Numbered from the stretch's first letter, positions 15,787 to 24,180 are shown. The stretch: DNA of 64,000 bases from JAEZHK01 sp040768845 (GCA_040768845.1 JAXGME010000011.1:18242-82241); one strand, 5' to 3'. Made by a program: numbers and translations. The notes: generated from the letters alone by a model not told the origin.

Positions 15787-16821
15787 TTACTCCGTGACCT
15801 TGGCGTAGGGGATACGGACCGAGTAGCCGTCGTCCGCCAGCTTGTAGTCGGTGCCGTCGAGCCATTCCTTGCCCAGCGCGCCGTTGATAGCGACGCGGAT
15901 GTTGGCCTTGCCCATGGCGTCGCCGTCCTGCTTGACGGTGGCGGTCATGCCGCCGTTTTTGATGGATTCGAGGGCGGAGTCAACCGCGTCAACGCCGATG
16001 ACCATGATCTTGGGATCGCCGTCGATGCCGGTGTTGTAGCCGACCTGGTTCAGCGCCGCCACGGCGCCCAGCGCCATCATGTCGTTGTTGGCAAAGATGA
16101 CCTCGATCTTGTCGCCGAAGCTGGCCCAGGTGGCGGTCATGGCGTCCGTGGCCTTCGCCTGATCCCAGTTGCACACGAGGGTTTCGCCCAACTGCTCGAG
16201 CTTCAGGCCCTTGGCAATGGCGGTTTCCACCGAGTACTGGGTGCGGGCGATGGCTTCCGGGTTGTTGGGCTCGCCCATGAACATGATGTACTGGAGCGTG
16301 CCGTCGCCGTTTTTGTCAATGGAGGGATCGGCCGCGTACAGGTCGGCCAGGATCTCGCCCTGCATGTCGCCGGCTTCACGCGGCGTGGTGCCGATAAAGA
16401 TGGAGCCGGAGTCCACGACAACCTGCTGCACGGTTTCGGCCGAGGGCTCCTTGTTGTAGAACAGGAAGGGCACATCGTTGGCCTTCGCGATCTCCACAAG
16501 GCTCATGCCGGAGGCGACTTCCGCCAGGTTGATGATGACGAAGTCCGGCTTGTTGGCGAACATGACGGTGGCTTCCTCAATCTGCTTGGCCATGTCGTCG
16601 TTGGCGTCCTGCAGGTCAAGATTGATCTTGATGCCCATCTCGGCGCCGAGTTCCTCGGCGTACTTCATCATGGCGGCGCGCACGGTGGAGCCGTAGGTGT
16701 CGTCAAACTTCCACACGAGGACGCCGATGTTGAGCTCGGTCTTCGCCGGCGCTTCCGCAAAGGCGGCGGTGGCGCTCATCACCATGAGCAGGACCAGCAG
16801 AAGGGATGCGATTTTCTTCAT
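15787..16821 (-). CDS. mglB: MglB-type galactose/glucose-binding protein
   Basis: A 344-residue periplasmic-binding-type protein that captures galactose or glucose for MglAC. The signal peptide (KKIASLLLVLLMVM) ends in ATAAFA, a signal peptidase I site, and there is no lipobox Cys. A calcium-binding loop DKNGDGTLQY followed by a Glu after about 65 residues is the MglB hallmark. NNDMMALGA and GVDAVDSALESI are typical of the hinge and ligand region. The ATG at 16821 follows AAGGAGGAATTGGTTC; the upstream in-frame codon at 16872 lacks a ribosome site. A strong promoter precedes it. Confidence 0.93.
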   Translation of the reverse strand: MKKIASLLLVLLMVMSATAAFAEAPAKTELNIGVLVWKFDDTYGSTVRAAMMKYAEELGAEMGIKINLDLQDANDDMAKQIEEATVMFANKPDFVIINLAEVASGMSLVEIAKANDVPFLFYNKEPSAETVQQVVVDSGSIFIGTTPREAGDMQGEILADLYAADPSIDKNGDGTLQYIMFMGEPNNPEAIARTQYSVETAIAKGLKLEQLGETLVCNWDQAKATDAMTATWASFGDKIEVIFANNDMMALGAVAALNQVGYNTGIDGDPKIMVIGVDAVDSALESIKNGGMTATVKQDGDAMGKANIRVAINGALGKEWLDGTDYKLADDGYSVRIPYAKVTE

Positions 16822-16900
16822 GAACCAATTCCTCCTTGAAGATATGCTGCGCCCACCTGAGGGGGCGCGCATTCCGGGTTCGCATTACGCGTTCGTTAAC

Positions 16901-16930
16901 ATTATAGAATACTTGCGGAATCGTTGTCAA
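16901..16930 (-). promoter_or_regulatory. Strong sigma-A promoter of mglBAC
   Basis: On the minus strand a consensus TTGACA (16925-16930) and a consensus TATAAT (16901-16906) are 18 bp apart. About 75 bp of leader precede mglB. I see no clear operator, although a weak inverted pattern (TTAACG/CGCGTAA) lies just after the -10. Confidence 0.85.
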
Positions 16931-16964
16931 GCGGATCTGTACAGGATATAGTTTCATTTATTCA

Positions 16965-18020
16965 TCAAACTGTGGTAAAAAAATACGAAGTTGTGGAATC
17001 CAGCCGCTCTCCGGCCTTCAGCACCGGGCTGGGAAAGCCCGGGTGGTTGAGCGCGTCCGGCGGGAACTGCGTTTCAAGGCAGAGCCCGTCGTGCCGGCCG
17101 TACTTGCGGCCGCACTTGCCCGGCCAGCGGGTTTCGAGCATGTTGCCGGTATAGAGCTGCACGCCGGGCATGTCGGTGAAGGTATCCATTTGAATGCCCG
17201 TGGCGGGGGCGTAAAGCGCGATGCCCTTGCGGTAGCCGTCGCCGCTGAGCATGAAGTTGTGGTCGTATCCGCCGCCAAAGCGCATTTGCTCGTCGTCCTC
17301 GGCGCGGCGGAGGCCGTCGCCCAGGCGGGTGGGTTTGCGAAGGTCAAAGGGCGTAGCGTCCACCGGGCGAAGCTCGCCCGTGGGGATCAGGTCGGAATCC
17401 GTCACGGTGAACCGGTCCGCAAAGATCTGGATCACGTGGTCTTCGATGGTGCCGCTGCCCTCGCCGGCCAGGTTGAAGTAGGCGTGGTTGGTCAGGTTGA
17501 CCGGCGTGTCCCGGTCGGAAACCGCCTGGTAGCGGATGGACAGGGCGTTGTCGTTGGAAAAGGTATAGGTGACTGTCACGACCAGGCGGCCGGGATAGTT
17601 TTCCTCGCCGTCGGGGCTGACGATCGAGAGCTTCAGGGCACTGGACGCTTCGTCCGCCTCCGCCAGCCACAGCTTTTTGTCAAAGCCGCTCATGCCGCCG
17701 TGCAGGTGATGTCCGTTGGAATTGGCGGCCACCCGGTACCGGACGCCGTTCAGCGTAAAAAGCCCCCGCCCAATCCGGTTGCCGACGCGCCCGATCAGCG
17801 CGCCCATGTAGCCCGGGTTGACCGGCGCGTAGCCGGAGATATCGGAAAAGCCCAGCAGCACGTCGGTGAGGACGCCGCCGCGGTCGGGCACCCGCAGGGA
17901 CACCAAAATGCCGCCGTAGGTGGCAATGGAGACCGAAGCGCCGGTCGAATTTCTGATCGTATACAGGTCCACCGGGCGGCCGTCAGCCAGGCGGCCAAAG
18001 GAACTCTTGGAGATGCTCAC
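16965..18020 (-). CDS. galM: Aldose 1-epimerase (galactose mutarotase)
   Basis: A 351-residue enzyme that interconverts alpha and beta anomers of galactose and glucose. Family motifs are ATYGGILVSLRVPDR, NRIGRGLFTLNG, SNGHHLHGG (catalytic His), NLTNHAYFNLAG (second His) and a C-terminal CLETQFPPDALNHP with the catalytic Glu. The GTG at 18020 (MSISKSSFG) is preferred to the GTG at 18029 because the AGGAAGG site is then 9 nt away instead of abutting. It lies directly upstream of mglBAC on the same strand, as expected for a galactose-uptake locus, but mglB has its own promoter. Confidence 0.94.
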   Translation of the reverse strand: MSISKSSFGRLADGRPVDLYTIRNSTGASVSIATYGGILVSLRVPDRGGVLTDVLLGFSDISGYAPVNPGYMGALIGRVGNRIGRGLFTLNGVRYRVAANSNGHHLHGGMSGFDKKLWLAEADEASSALKLSIVSPDGEENYPGRLVVTVTYTFSNDNALSIRYQAVSDRDTPVNLTNHAYFNLAGEGSGTIEDHVIQIFADRFTVTDSDLIPTGELRPVDATPFDLRKPTRLGDGLRRAEDDEQMRFGGGYDHNFMLSGDGYRKGIALYAPATGIQMDTFTDMPGVQLYTGNMLETRWPGKCGRKYGRHDGLCLETQFPPDALNHPGFPSPVLKAGERLDSTTSYFFTTV

Positions 18021-18067
18021 GACATGCACCCTTCCTGTTGATATTGTGCAATGAAATTAACGATCAT

Positions 18068-18097
18068 ACTATACACCAACCGCGCCTTGTTTTACAA
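18068..18097 (-). promoter_or_regulatory. Probable galM promoter with overlapping inverted repeat
   Basis: Minus-strand TTGTAA (18092-18097) and TATAGT (18068-18073) are 18 bp apart. The -35 lies inside a small inverted repeat CTTGT-TTT-ACAAG (18086-18098) that could be a repressor site. Confidence 0.5.
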
Positions 18098-18159
18098 GAA
18101 TTCTAAGGCCGAATTTTACCGCGTTTGTTTGAGTATTTACCGCCGTCAAGAATATTTAC

Positions 18160-18189
18160 TTGACAAGAGGCCCTGCCGGCGGGTAAAAT
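18160..18189 (+). promoter_or_regulatory. Promoter of the ylxM-ffh ribosome/SRP operon
   Basis: TTGACA (18160-18165) and TAAAAT (18184-18189) are 18 bp apart. The ATG at 18188 is inside the -10 box, so translation of ylxM must begin further downstream. Confidence 0.75.
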
Positions 18190-18220
18190 GATCCTTGCGC
18201 ATGCGAAGCGGGGTGGTTTT

Positions 18221-18571
18221 TTGGAAAAGCGGGTGGAGCTCAACTGGCTGATGGATTTTTACGCCCCGCTCCTGACCAAAAACCGCGCAAGGCTTCTGCG
18301 GCTCTACTGCGAGGAGGACCTTACCCCCTCGGAAATGGCCGAGGAAGCGGGCATTACGCGGCAGGGGGTGCACGACGCGCTGACCAGGGCGCAGGCGCAA
18401 CTGGAGGAATACGAGCGGAAACTCGGCCTGGTGGCGCGCTACCGGCGTCTGGAGGACGCGGTGAACGCCTGCCGGCAGGCGCTGGCGGACGTGACGCCCA
18501 CGGCCGGCACGCAGGGCGCGCTGGACGAGGCGAAGCGGGCGCTGGACGCCATCGAGCGCATCGAAGGATAG
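18221..18571 (+). CDS. ylxM: YlxM/UPF0122 family SRP-associated DNA-binding-like protein
   Basis: A 116-residue protein with a sigma-70 region-4-like helix-turn-helix (LTPSEMAEEAGITRQGVHDA, about residues 33-52), followed by a helical tail. YlxM is encoded beside ffh in Firmicutes and is thought to modulate the signal recognition particle. The first residues (LEKRVELNWLMDFY) align with the usual YlxM start, here using TTG at 18221 behind GGGGTGG. The ATG at 18188 is excluded because it overlaps the promoter. The ffh start is 23 bp after its stop. Confidence 0.9.
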   Translation: MEKRVELNWLMDFYAPLLTKNRARLLRLYCEEDLTPSEMAEEAGITRQGVHDALTRAQAQLEEYERKLGLVARYRRLEDAVNACRQALADVTPTAGTQGALDEAKRALDAIERIEG

Positions 18572-18594
18572 CATGACAGCAAGAGGTGAGGCGC

Positions 18595-19932
18595 ATGGCC
18601 TTTGAGGGGCTGACCGATAAACTGCAGGCCGCGTTCAAGAAACTGAGCGGCAAGGGCAAGCTGAACGAGGCGGACGTCCGCGAGGCGATGCGCGAAGTGC
18701 GCATGGCGCTTTTGGAAGCCGACGTCAACTTCGTGGTGGTCAAGGACTTTGTCCGGCGCGTGACCGAGCGCGCGGTGGGGCAGGAGATTCTGGGCAGCCT
18801 CACCCCGGCGCAGATGGTCATCAAAATTGTCAACGAAGAGCTGACCGGCCTCATGGGCGGCACGGGCGCCAAGCTGACCCACGCCTCCAATCCGCCCACG
18901 GTGTACATGCTGTGCGGCCTTCAGGGCGCGGGCAAGACCACCATGGCGGGCAAGCTCGCCGGCATGCTTTTGAAGCAGGGCAAAAAGCCGCTCCTCGCCG
19001 CCTGCGACGTGTACCGCCCCGCCGCCATCCGGCAGTTGCAGGTGGTGGGCCAGAACGCGGGCGTCGAGGTGTTTGAAAAGGGCCAGGGCGACCCGGTCAG
19101 GATCGCGAAGGAGGCCGTGGAGCACGCCCGGTATTACGGGAAGGACCCGGTCATCATCGATACCGCCGGCCGCCTGCACATCGACGAAAAGCTGATGCAG
19201 GAACTGCGCGACGTGCGCGCCGCCGTCCGTCCCCAGGAAATCCTCCTGGTGGTGGACGCCATGACCGGCCAGGACGCGGTCAACGTGGCCGAGACCTTCA
19301 ATAAAGAGCTGGGCGTGGACGGCGTCATCCTGACCAAGCTGGACGGCGACACCCGCGGCGGCGCAGCGATCTCCGTCAAGGCCGTCACCGGCAAGCCCAT
19401 CAAGTTCAGCGGCACCGGCGAAAAGCTCGGCGACATCGAGCCCTTCCATCCGGACCGCATGGCCTCCCGGATCCTGGGCATGGGCGACGTGCTGAGCCTG
19501 ATCGAAAAGGCGCAGGACTCCTTTGACGAGAAGAGCGCGATGGACCTGGGCCGCAAGATCAAGACCCAGTCCTTCACGCTGGAGGACTATCTGGACCAGC
19601 TGGGCCAGATGAAGAAGATGGGCTCCATCACCGACATCCTCAAGATGATCCCCGGCATGGGCGCAAAGCTCAACGGCGTCGCCATCGACGAGGACCAGGT
19701 GCAGAAGGAGCAGGCCCGCACCACCGCCATCATCTCCTCCATGACCCGGATGGAGCGGCGCAACCCTGATATCCTGAACGCCTCCCGCAAGCGGCGCATT
19801 GCCGCCGGCGCGGGCACCACCGTGCAGGAGGTCAACCTGCTGATCAAACGGTTTGAGCAGTCCCGCCAGTTGATGAAGCAGATGATGGGCGGCAAATTCG
19901 GCCGCGGCCGGATGCCCTTCGGACTGAAATAG
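18595..19932 (+). CDS. ffh: Signal recognition particle GTPase Ffh
   Basis: A 445-residue SRP54 protein that binds SRP RNA and signal sequences and targets nascent membrane proteins. It has the N domain, then the GTPase with GLQGAGKTTMAGKLA, DVYRPAAIRQL, DTAGRLHIDE and TKLDGDTRGG. The C-terminal M domain (IPGMGAKLN, RKRRIAAGAGTTVQEVN) ends in a methionine-rich tail (LMKQMMGGKFG). ATG at 18595 is chosen because AGAGGTGAGG lies 4 nt upstream; the GTG at 18586 is inside that site. Confidence 0.98.
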   Translation: MAFEGLTDKLQAAFKKLSGKGKLNEADVREAMREVRMALLEADVNFVVVKDFVRRVTERAVGQEILGSLTPAQMVIKIVNEELTGLMGGTGAKLTHASNPPTVYMLCGLQGAGKTTMAGKLAGMLLKQGKKPLLAACDVYRPAAIRQLQVVGQNAGVEVFEKGQGDPVRIAKEAVEHARYYGKDPVIIDTAGRLHIDEKLMQELRDVRAAVRPQEILLVVDAMTGQDAVNVAETFNKELGVDGVILTKLDGDTRGGAAISVKAVTGKPIKFSGTGEKLGDIEPFHPDRMASRILGMGDVLSLIEKAQDSFDEKSAMDLGRKIKTQSFTLEDYLDQLGQMKKMGSITDILKMIPGMGAKLNGVAIDEDQVQKEQARTTAIISSMTRMERRNPDILNASRKRRIAAGAGTTVQEVNLLIKRFEQSRQLMKQMMGGKFGRGRMPFGLK

Positions 19933-19984
19933 CCCGCATTCTTGCGATAAGCTATATTAAATGGAAGAACAGGAGAGGAAAACC

Positions 19985-20224
19985 ATGGTCAAGATTCGCC
20001 TCAAGAGGATGGGCATGAAGAAACAGCCCTTTTACCGCATCGTCGTCACCGACAGCCGCAACGCCCGCGACGGCCGCTTTATCGAGGAGATCGGCTACTA
20101 CAACCCGCTGACCGACCCCGTGGAGATCCGCATCGACCAGGAGCGCGCCAAGTACTGGCTCGGCAACGGCGCACAGCCCACCGACACCACCCGCGGCCTG
20201 CTCAAGAAGGGCGGCGTGCTGTAA
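19985..20224 (+). CDS. rpsP: 30S ribosomal protein S16
   Basis: A 79-residue protein beginning VKIRLKRMGMKKQPFYRIVV, the invariant S16 opening, and containing DSRNARDGRFIEEIGYYNP. Length is normal. The ATG at 19985 is behind an AGGAGAGG site, so the in-frame ATG at 19961 is not used. It is part of the ffh-rpsP-khpA-rimM-trmD cluster. Confidence 0.98.
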   Translation: MVKIRLKRMGMKKQPFYRIVVTDSRNARDGRFIEEIGYYNPLTDPVEIRIDQERAKYWLGNGAQPTDTTRGLLKKGGVL

Positions 20225-20245
20225 GGCGCGCCGAAGGGTGACAAT

Positions 20246-20473
20246 ATGCAGGAACTGGTCAAATATGTCGCCATGGCGCTGGTGGAACACCCGGATCAGG
20301 TGAACGTGGCCCGCACCGAGACGGACGACGCCGTCGTCATCGAGCTGCGCGTCGCGCCCGACGACATGGGCAAGGTCATCGGCAAGCAGGGGCGGATCGC
20401 CAAGTCCATCCGCACGCTGGTCAAGGCCGCCACCATCAAGGACGAAAAGCCGACTTTTGTCGAGATTGTGTAA
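20246..20473 (+). CDS. khpA: KhpA, KH-domain RNA-binding protein
   Basis: A 75-residue protein consisting almost entirely of one KH domain with the RNA-contacting loop GKQG within DDMGKVIGKQGRIAKSI. KhpA, often as a dimer with KhpB/Jag, binds many transcripts and affects cell elongation in Gram-positives. It lies between rpsP and rimM as in most Firmicutes. The stop overlaps the rimM start (TAATG). Confidence 0.95.
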   Translation: MQELVKYVAMALVEHPDQVNVARTETDDAVVIELRVAPDDMGKVIGKQGRIAKSIRTLVKAATIKDEKPTFVEIV

Positions 20474-21000
20474 TGCTGGACGAATACCTGGTCATTGGCG
20501 AAATTCTGAAGCCCCAGGGGGTGAAGGGCGAGGTCAAGGTGCGCCCGATCACCTCTGATCCCGCGCGCTTTGACGGCCTCACCCGCGTGTTCTTTCGGGA
20601 CGAGTCGGGCGCTTACGCGCCGCAAAAGATCCGGGTCAGCCGCGTCGATTCCGACGCGGTCTACCTGACGGTCCGCGGCTGTGCGGACCGGACCGCCGCG
20701 GAAGGGCTCCGGGGCCGCCTGATCTACGTGGACCGGGCATCGGCCGCCAAGCTGCCGGAGGGCGCCGAATTCATCTGCGACCTGATCGGCTGCGTGGCGA
20801 CGGACGACTCCGGCCGCCTGATCGGCACGCTGACCGACGTTTTGCAGCCCGGCGCCGGAGACGTATACGTGTTCCGGGGGCCGATGGGCGAGGTGCTGGT
20901 GCCCGCGCTCAAAAGCGTCTTTCTGGAGGTGGACGTGCGCGCCAAGAAGATGCTGCTGTCCGCCGCGCGGCTTGGCGAAGTGGCGGTGTTTGACGAATGA
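20473..21000 (+). CDS. rimM: Ribosome maturation factor RimM
   Basis: A 175-residue protein that binds S19 and assists 30S head maturation. It has the N-terminal RimM barrel (EYLVIGEILKPQGVKGEVKV) and a PRC-barrel C-terminal domain (EFICDLIGCVATDDSGRLIG, then GEVLVPALKSVFLEVD). It overlaps khpA by 1 bp and trmD by 4 bp. Confidence 0.96.
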   Translation: MLDEYLVIGEILKPQGVKGEVKVRPITSDPARFDGLTRVFFRDESGAYAPQKIRVSRVDSDAVYLTVRGCADRTAAEGLRGRLIYVDRASAAKLPEGAEFICDLIGCVATDDSGRLIGTLTDVLQPGAGDVYVFRGPMGEVLVPALKSVFLEVDVRAKKMLLSAARLGEVAVFDE

Positions 21001-21734
21001 CCTTCAAGGTGCTGACCATCTTTCCGGAGATGCTGCGCCCCGTTCTGGAAAGCAGCATCCTCGGACGGGCCGCCGCCCAGGGGCTGATCCGGGTCGAGCT
21101 GATCGACATCCGCGCCTATTCCGACCGGAAGCACAGGAATACCGACGACGACCCCTTCGGCGGCGGCGCGGGCATGGTGATGCTGGCGCAGCCCATCGTG
21201 GACGCCATCGAGGCCAACCCGGTGAAGGGCCGGCGCATCTACCTGTCGCCCCGCGGGCGCACGCTGACCCAGTCCGTCGTGGAGGAATTGGCCGCGGAGG
21301 AGGAGCTTTTGCTGCTCTGCGGCCACTACGAGGGCGTGGACCAGCGGGCGCTGGATCTGGCCGTTGACGAGGAACTGTCCATCGGCGACTATGTGCTCAC
21401 CGGCGGTGAGCTGGGTGCGCTGGTGGTGATCGACGCGGTATCGCGGCTGATCCCCGGCGTATTGGGGCGGGAGGATTCCTCGGTGGACGAGAGCTTTTCC
21501 TCCGGCCTACTGGAGTACCCCCAGTACACCCGTCCCCGGGAATACCGGGGCCTTGCGGTGCCGGAGGTGCTGCTGGGCGGCAACCACGCCGAGATTGACC
21601 GCTGGCGCCGGGAGGAAGCCCTTCGGCTGACCGCTGCGCGGCGGCCGGAATTGCTCGAAAAGGTTTCGCTGGATGCGCGCGACCGCGCGTTTCTGAGCGG
21701 ATTGACCCGCCGCGGCGCGCAGGCGGAAACCTGA
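20997..21734 (+). CDS. trmD: tRNA (guanine-N1-)-methyltransferase
   Basis: A 245-residue SPOUT-class methyltransferase making m1G37 in tRNA to prevent frameshifting. The family motifs FKVLTIFPEML, DDDPFGGGAGMVM, LLCGHYEGVDQRAL, LSIGDYVLTGGELGALVVID and PREYRGLAVPEVLLGGNHAEI are present, including the knot-forming SAM site. It starts with ATGA overlap to rimM. Confidence 0.98.
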   Translation: MTFKVLTIFPEMLRPVLESSILGRAAAQGLIRVELIDIRAYSDRKHRNTDDDPFGGGAGMVMLAQPIVDAIEANPVKGRRIYLSPRGRTLTQSVVEELAAEEELLLLCGHYEGVDQRALDLAVDEELSIGDYVLTGGELGALVVIDAVSRLIPGVLGREDSSVDESFSSGLLEYPQYTRPREYRGLAVPEVLLGGNHAEIDRWRREEALRLTAARRPELLEKVSLDARDRAFLSGLTRRGAQAET

Positions 21735-21753
21735 ATTTTACATTATGCCCGCT

Positions 21754-21783
21754 TGCGCGGGGGGCAGCCTCTGCGATATAATA
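21754..21783 (+). promoter_or_regulatory. Probable rplS promoter
   Basis: TTGCGC (21754-21759) and a perfect TATAAT (21778-21783) are 18 bp apart in the trmD-rplS gap. The leader of about 70 nt contains a short inverted repeat (CGGA-CGG-TCCG) near 21798 and might be an L19 autoregulatory leader, but I cannot confirm that. Confidence 0.6.
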
Positions 21784-21862
21784 AAGTTTGTGAGTTCGGA
21801 CGGTCCGCTGCCGGAGCATGACGCCGCGCATGAACGTCCTTGAAGGAAGGAGGATCCCATTC

Positions 21863-22207
21863 ATGAATGAAATCATCCGTTCCATCGAGAGCGCCCAGAT
21901 GCGTTCCGATATTCCCGCGTTCTCCATCGGCGACACCGTGCGCGTGCAGGTGAAAGTTGTCGAGGGTTCGCGCGAGCGCCTCCAGGCGTTCGAGGGCGTC
22001 GTCATCGCCCGCCGCAACGGCTCTGTGCGCGAAACGTTCACCGTCCGCCGCTCGTCCTACGGCGTCGGCGTGGAGCGTACGTTCCCGCTGCACTCGCCCC
22101 GCGTCGATTCGATCCAGGTCATTCGCCGCGGCAAGGTGCGCCGCGCCAAGCTCTACTACCTGCGCAACCTGAGCGGCAAGGCCGCCAAGGTGAAGGAAGC
22201 CAAGTAA
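21863..22207 (+). CDS. rplS: 50S ribosomal protein L19
   Basis: A 114-residue protein with the family features FSIGDTVRVQVKVVEGSRER, LQAFEGVVIARR and VERTFPLHSPRVDSI. ATG at 21863 follows AAGGAAGGAGG, which makes the upstream in-frame ATG at 21818 unlikely. The last residues (GKAAKVKEAK) form a short basic tail. A strong terminator follows. Confidence 0.98.
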   Translation: MNEIIRSIESAQMRSDIPAFSIGDTVRVQVKVVEGSRERLQAFEGVVIARRNGSVRETFTVRRSSYGVGVERTFPLHSPRVDSIQVIRRGKVRRAKLYYLRNLSGKAAKVKEAK

Positions 22208-22212
22208 TTCCG

Positions 22213-22247
22213 AAAAAGCCGCGCGATGTGCGGCTTTTTTCTTTTTT
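22213..22247 (+). terminator. Intrinsic terminator after rplS
   Basis: The AAAAAGCCGC / GCGGCTTTTT stem has a 7-nt loop and is followed by a long T-rich tract. The rbgA ribosome site begins directly after it, so read-through or a separate promoter must serve rbgA. Confidence 0.9.
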
Positions 22248-22260
22248 TCATGGAGGACCT

Positions 22261-23208
22261 ATGCCCGAGATCAACTGGTACCCGGGGCACATGGCCAAGG
22301 CCAAGCGGCTTCTGGGCGTTCAACTCAAGCAGGTGGACGCCGTCGTCGAGCTGTGCGACGCCCGCGCGCCCCTCGCCACCCGCAACCCCGATCTGGCGCA
22401 GATGAGCCGCGGCAAGGCCCGCATTCTGGTGCTGAACAAGGCGGATCTGGCGGACGAGCGGGAGACGAAGCGCTGGCTCGCCTACTTCCGGCGGCGCGGG
22501 GAGACCCCCGTGGCCCTCAACGCAGCGGGCGGCGGTACGCGGGAAATTCTGAAGCGGATCGAGCAGGCCGTCAAGCCCTCGGTGGACAGAATGCGCGCCC
22601 GCGGCGTGGCCAAGACCGTCCGCCTGATGGTGGTGGGCATCCCCAACGTGGGCAAGTCCACCTTCATCAACCGGCTGCGGGGTTCCGCCGTGGCGAAGAC
22701 CGCCGACCGGCCCGGCGTCACCCGCGCCAACACGTGGGTGAAGGTGGGGCCCTACCTGGAGCTTTTGGATACCCCCGGCATGCTCTGGCCCAGGCTCTCC
22801 GATCAGCGCGGCGCGCGGGTTCTGGCCTATCTGGGCTCGATTTCCGATCAAATCATGGATGCGGAAAAGCTGGCCGCGAACCTGCTGGCGCTGCTTGCTT
22901 CGGTCGATCCCGCCGCCGCCGCGGCGCGCTTTCGGTTGCCGGAGGGCGCCCCGGAGATGGGCCCGGAGCAGCTTTTGGACGCCGCCTGCCTGGGTCGGGG
23001 CTGGCTGCTCTCCGGCGGGCGGCCGGATCTGGCCCGCGGCGCGGCGCTGGTGCTGGATGAATTTCGCGCCGGCAAGGTGGGGCGGCTGACGCTGGAACGC
23101 GCGCCCGAGCAGGAAAAGCCCGCCCAAGCCAAGGAAAACCAAGGAGCGGAGGACGGCCATGGCCAGGGAAACACCGGCGGAGAAGCTCCGCCGCATGACG
23201 CAGATTGA
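22261..23208 (+). CDS. rbgA: RbgA/YlqF ribosome biogenesis GTPase
   Basis: A 315-residue circularly permuted GTPase needed for late 50S assembly. The order of motifs is permuted as expected: VLNKADLADE (G4) first, then GIPNVGKSTFINRL (G1) and LLDTPGMLWPR (G3). INWYPGHMAKAK at the N-terminus is diagnostic. ATG at 22261 follows a GGAGG site. The C-terminal 25 residues are low-complexity and hydrophilic and overlap the start of rnhB by 50 bp, an unusually long overlap. Confidence 0.95.
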   Translation: MPEINWYPGHMAKAKRLLGVQLKQVDAVVELCDARAPLATRNPDLAQMSRGKARILVLNKADLADERETKRWLAYFRRRGETPVALNAAGGGTREILKRIEQAVKPSVDRMRARGVAKTVRLMVVGIPNVGKSTFINRLRGSAVAKTADRPGVTRANTWVKVGPYLELLDTPGMLWPRLSDQRGARVLAYLGSISDQIMDAEKLAANLLALLASVDPAAAAARFRLPEGAPEMGPEQLLDAACLGRGWLLSGGRPDLARGAALVLDEFRAGKVGRLTLERAPEQEKPAQAKENQGAEDGHGQGNTGGEAPPHDAD

Positions 23209-23788
23209 GCGCGAATACTGGGAAAAGGGCGTCGCCGTAGCGGGCATTGACGAGGTGGGCCGCGGCCCGCTGGCGGGGCCGGTGGTCACCGCCTGCGTGG
23301 TGCTGCCGCCGGACGCGCTGATCCCCGGGGTGGACGACTCCAAGAAGCTGTCGCCGGCCCGGCGCGAGGCGCTGGCCGAGGCGATCCTCGCCCGGGCGGC
23401 CCACGCGGCCGTCGCGCGGGTGGAGGCGGCCGAGATCGATGAAATCAACATTCTGAACGCCACCCGCCGGGCCATGGAAGCCTGCGCCGCCGGCGCGCCG
23501 GCGGGCGTCTTTCTGATCGACGCGGTGGAGCGGCTCCGCCTTCCCGCCGAAGGCCGCGCCATCGTTCACGGCGATGCCCTCTCCTACATGATCGCGGCGG
23601 CCTCCATCGTCGCCAAGGTACACCGGGACCGCCTGATGACGGAGCTGGACGCAATCTACCCCGGCTACGGCTTTGCCCGCAACAAGGGATACGGCACGGC
23701 GGAACACATCCGCGCGCTTCGGGCGATGGGCCCCTGTCCGGAGCACCGCAGGAACTTCATCGGAAGGATTCTGGAGGGGCGGGCGTGA
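23159..23788 (+). CDS. rnhB: Ribonuclease HII
   Basis: A 209-residue enzyme that removes ribonucleotides from DNA:RNA hybrids. Catalytic motifs are GIDEVGRGPLAGPVV (Asp-Glu), a DDSKKLSPA segment, FLIDAVERL and HGDALSYMIAAASIVAKVHRD (further Asp residues). GYGTAEHIRALRAMGPCPEH is the normal C-terminal signature. It has a GGAGGACGGCC site inside rbgA. The stop overlaps the yraN GTG start. Confidence 0.96.
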   Translation: MARETPAEKLRRMTQIEREYWEKGVAVAGIDEVGRGPLAGPVVTACVVLPPDALIPGVDDSKKLSPARREALAEAILARAAHAAVARVEAAEIDEINILNATRRAMEACAAGAPAGVFLIDAVERLRLPAEGRAIVHGDALSYMIAAASIVAKVHRDRLMTELDAIYPGYGFARNKGYGTAEHIRALRAMGPCPEHRRNFIGRILEGRA

Positions 23789-24138
23789 GCGCGCGCCGGG
23801 GTGCCGAGTGGGAGGCGGCGGCCGCTGCCTACCTGGTGGACCGGGGCGCGGAGATCCTGGCGCGCAACTATCGGCGCGGGCCGGGCGAGGTGGACATCAT
23901 CGCCCGGATGGACGGCGTCATCGCCCTTGTGGAGGTCAAACAGCGCGGCGCCTTTGCCCGGGGGACGCCCGGCGAGGCCGTCACCCGGTGGAAGCAGGCG
24001 CGCATTTCCGGCGCGGCGCTTCACTATCTGAAGGAGCATCATCTGCTGGACGAGCGCATCCGCTTCGACGTGATTGAAATCGATCCCGAAGGGCTTCGCC
24101 ACATCAAGGGCGCGTTTTCCTATGTGCAGTATTCGTAA
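23785..24138 (+). CDS. yraN: YraN/UPF0102 family endonuclease-fold protein
   Basis: A 117-residue protein with the restriction-endonuclease-like fold: GAEWEAAAAAYLVDRGAEIL, then EVDIIARMDGVIALVEVKQR with the Asp and Glu-x-Lys of the PD-(D/E)xK motif. The function is unknown; members lie beside rnhB in most bacteria, as here. It starts with GTG overlapping the rnhB stop (GTGA). Confidence 0.93.
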   Translation: MSARRGAEWEAAAAAYLVDRGAEILARNYRRGPGEVDIIARMDGVIALVEVKQRGAFARGTPGEAVTRWKQARISGAALHYLKEHHLLDERIRFDVIEIDPEGLRHIKGAFSYVQYS

Positions 24139-24139
24139 G

Positions 24140-24180
24140 ATTTCCACGCAGGCAGGATTTTCGCGCCCCAGCGTGGAAAT
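24140..24180. repeat. Inverted repeat upstream of the giant glycosyltransferase gene
   Basis: ATTTCCACGC (24140-24149) and its exact complement GCGTGGAAAT (24171-24180) flank 21 nt. It could be a weak terminator for yraN or a hairpin/operator in the leader of the next gene. No T-run follows. Confidence 0.5.
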
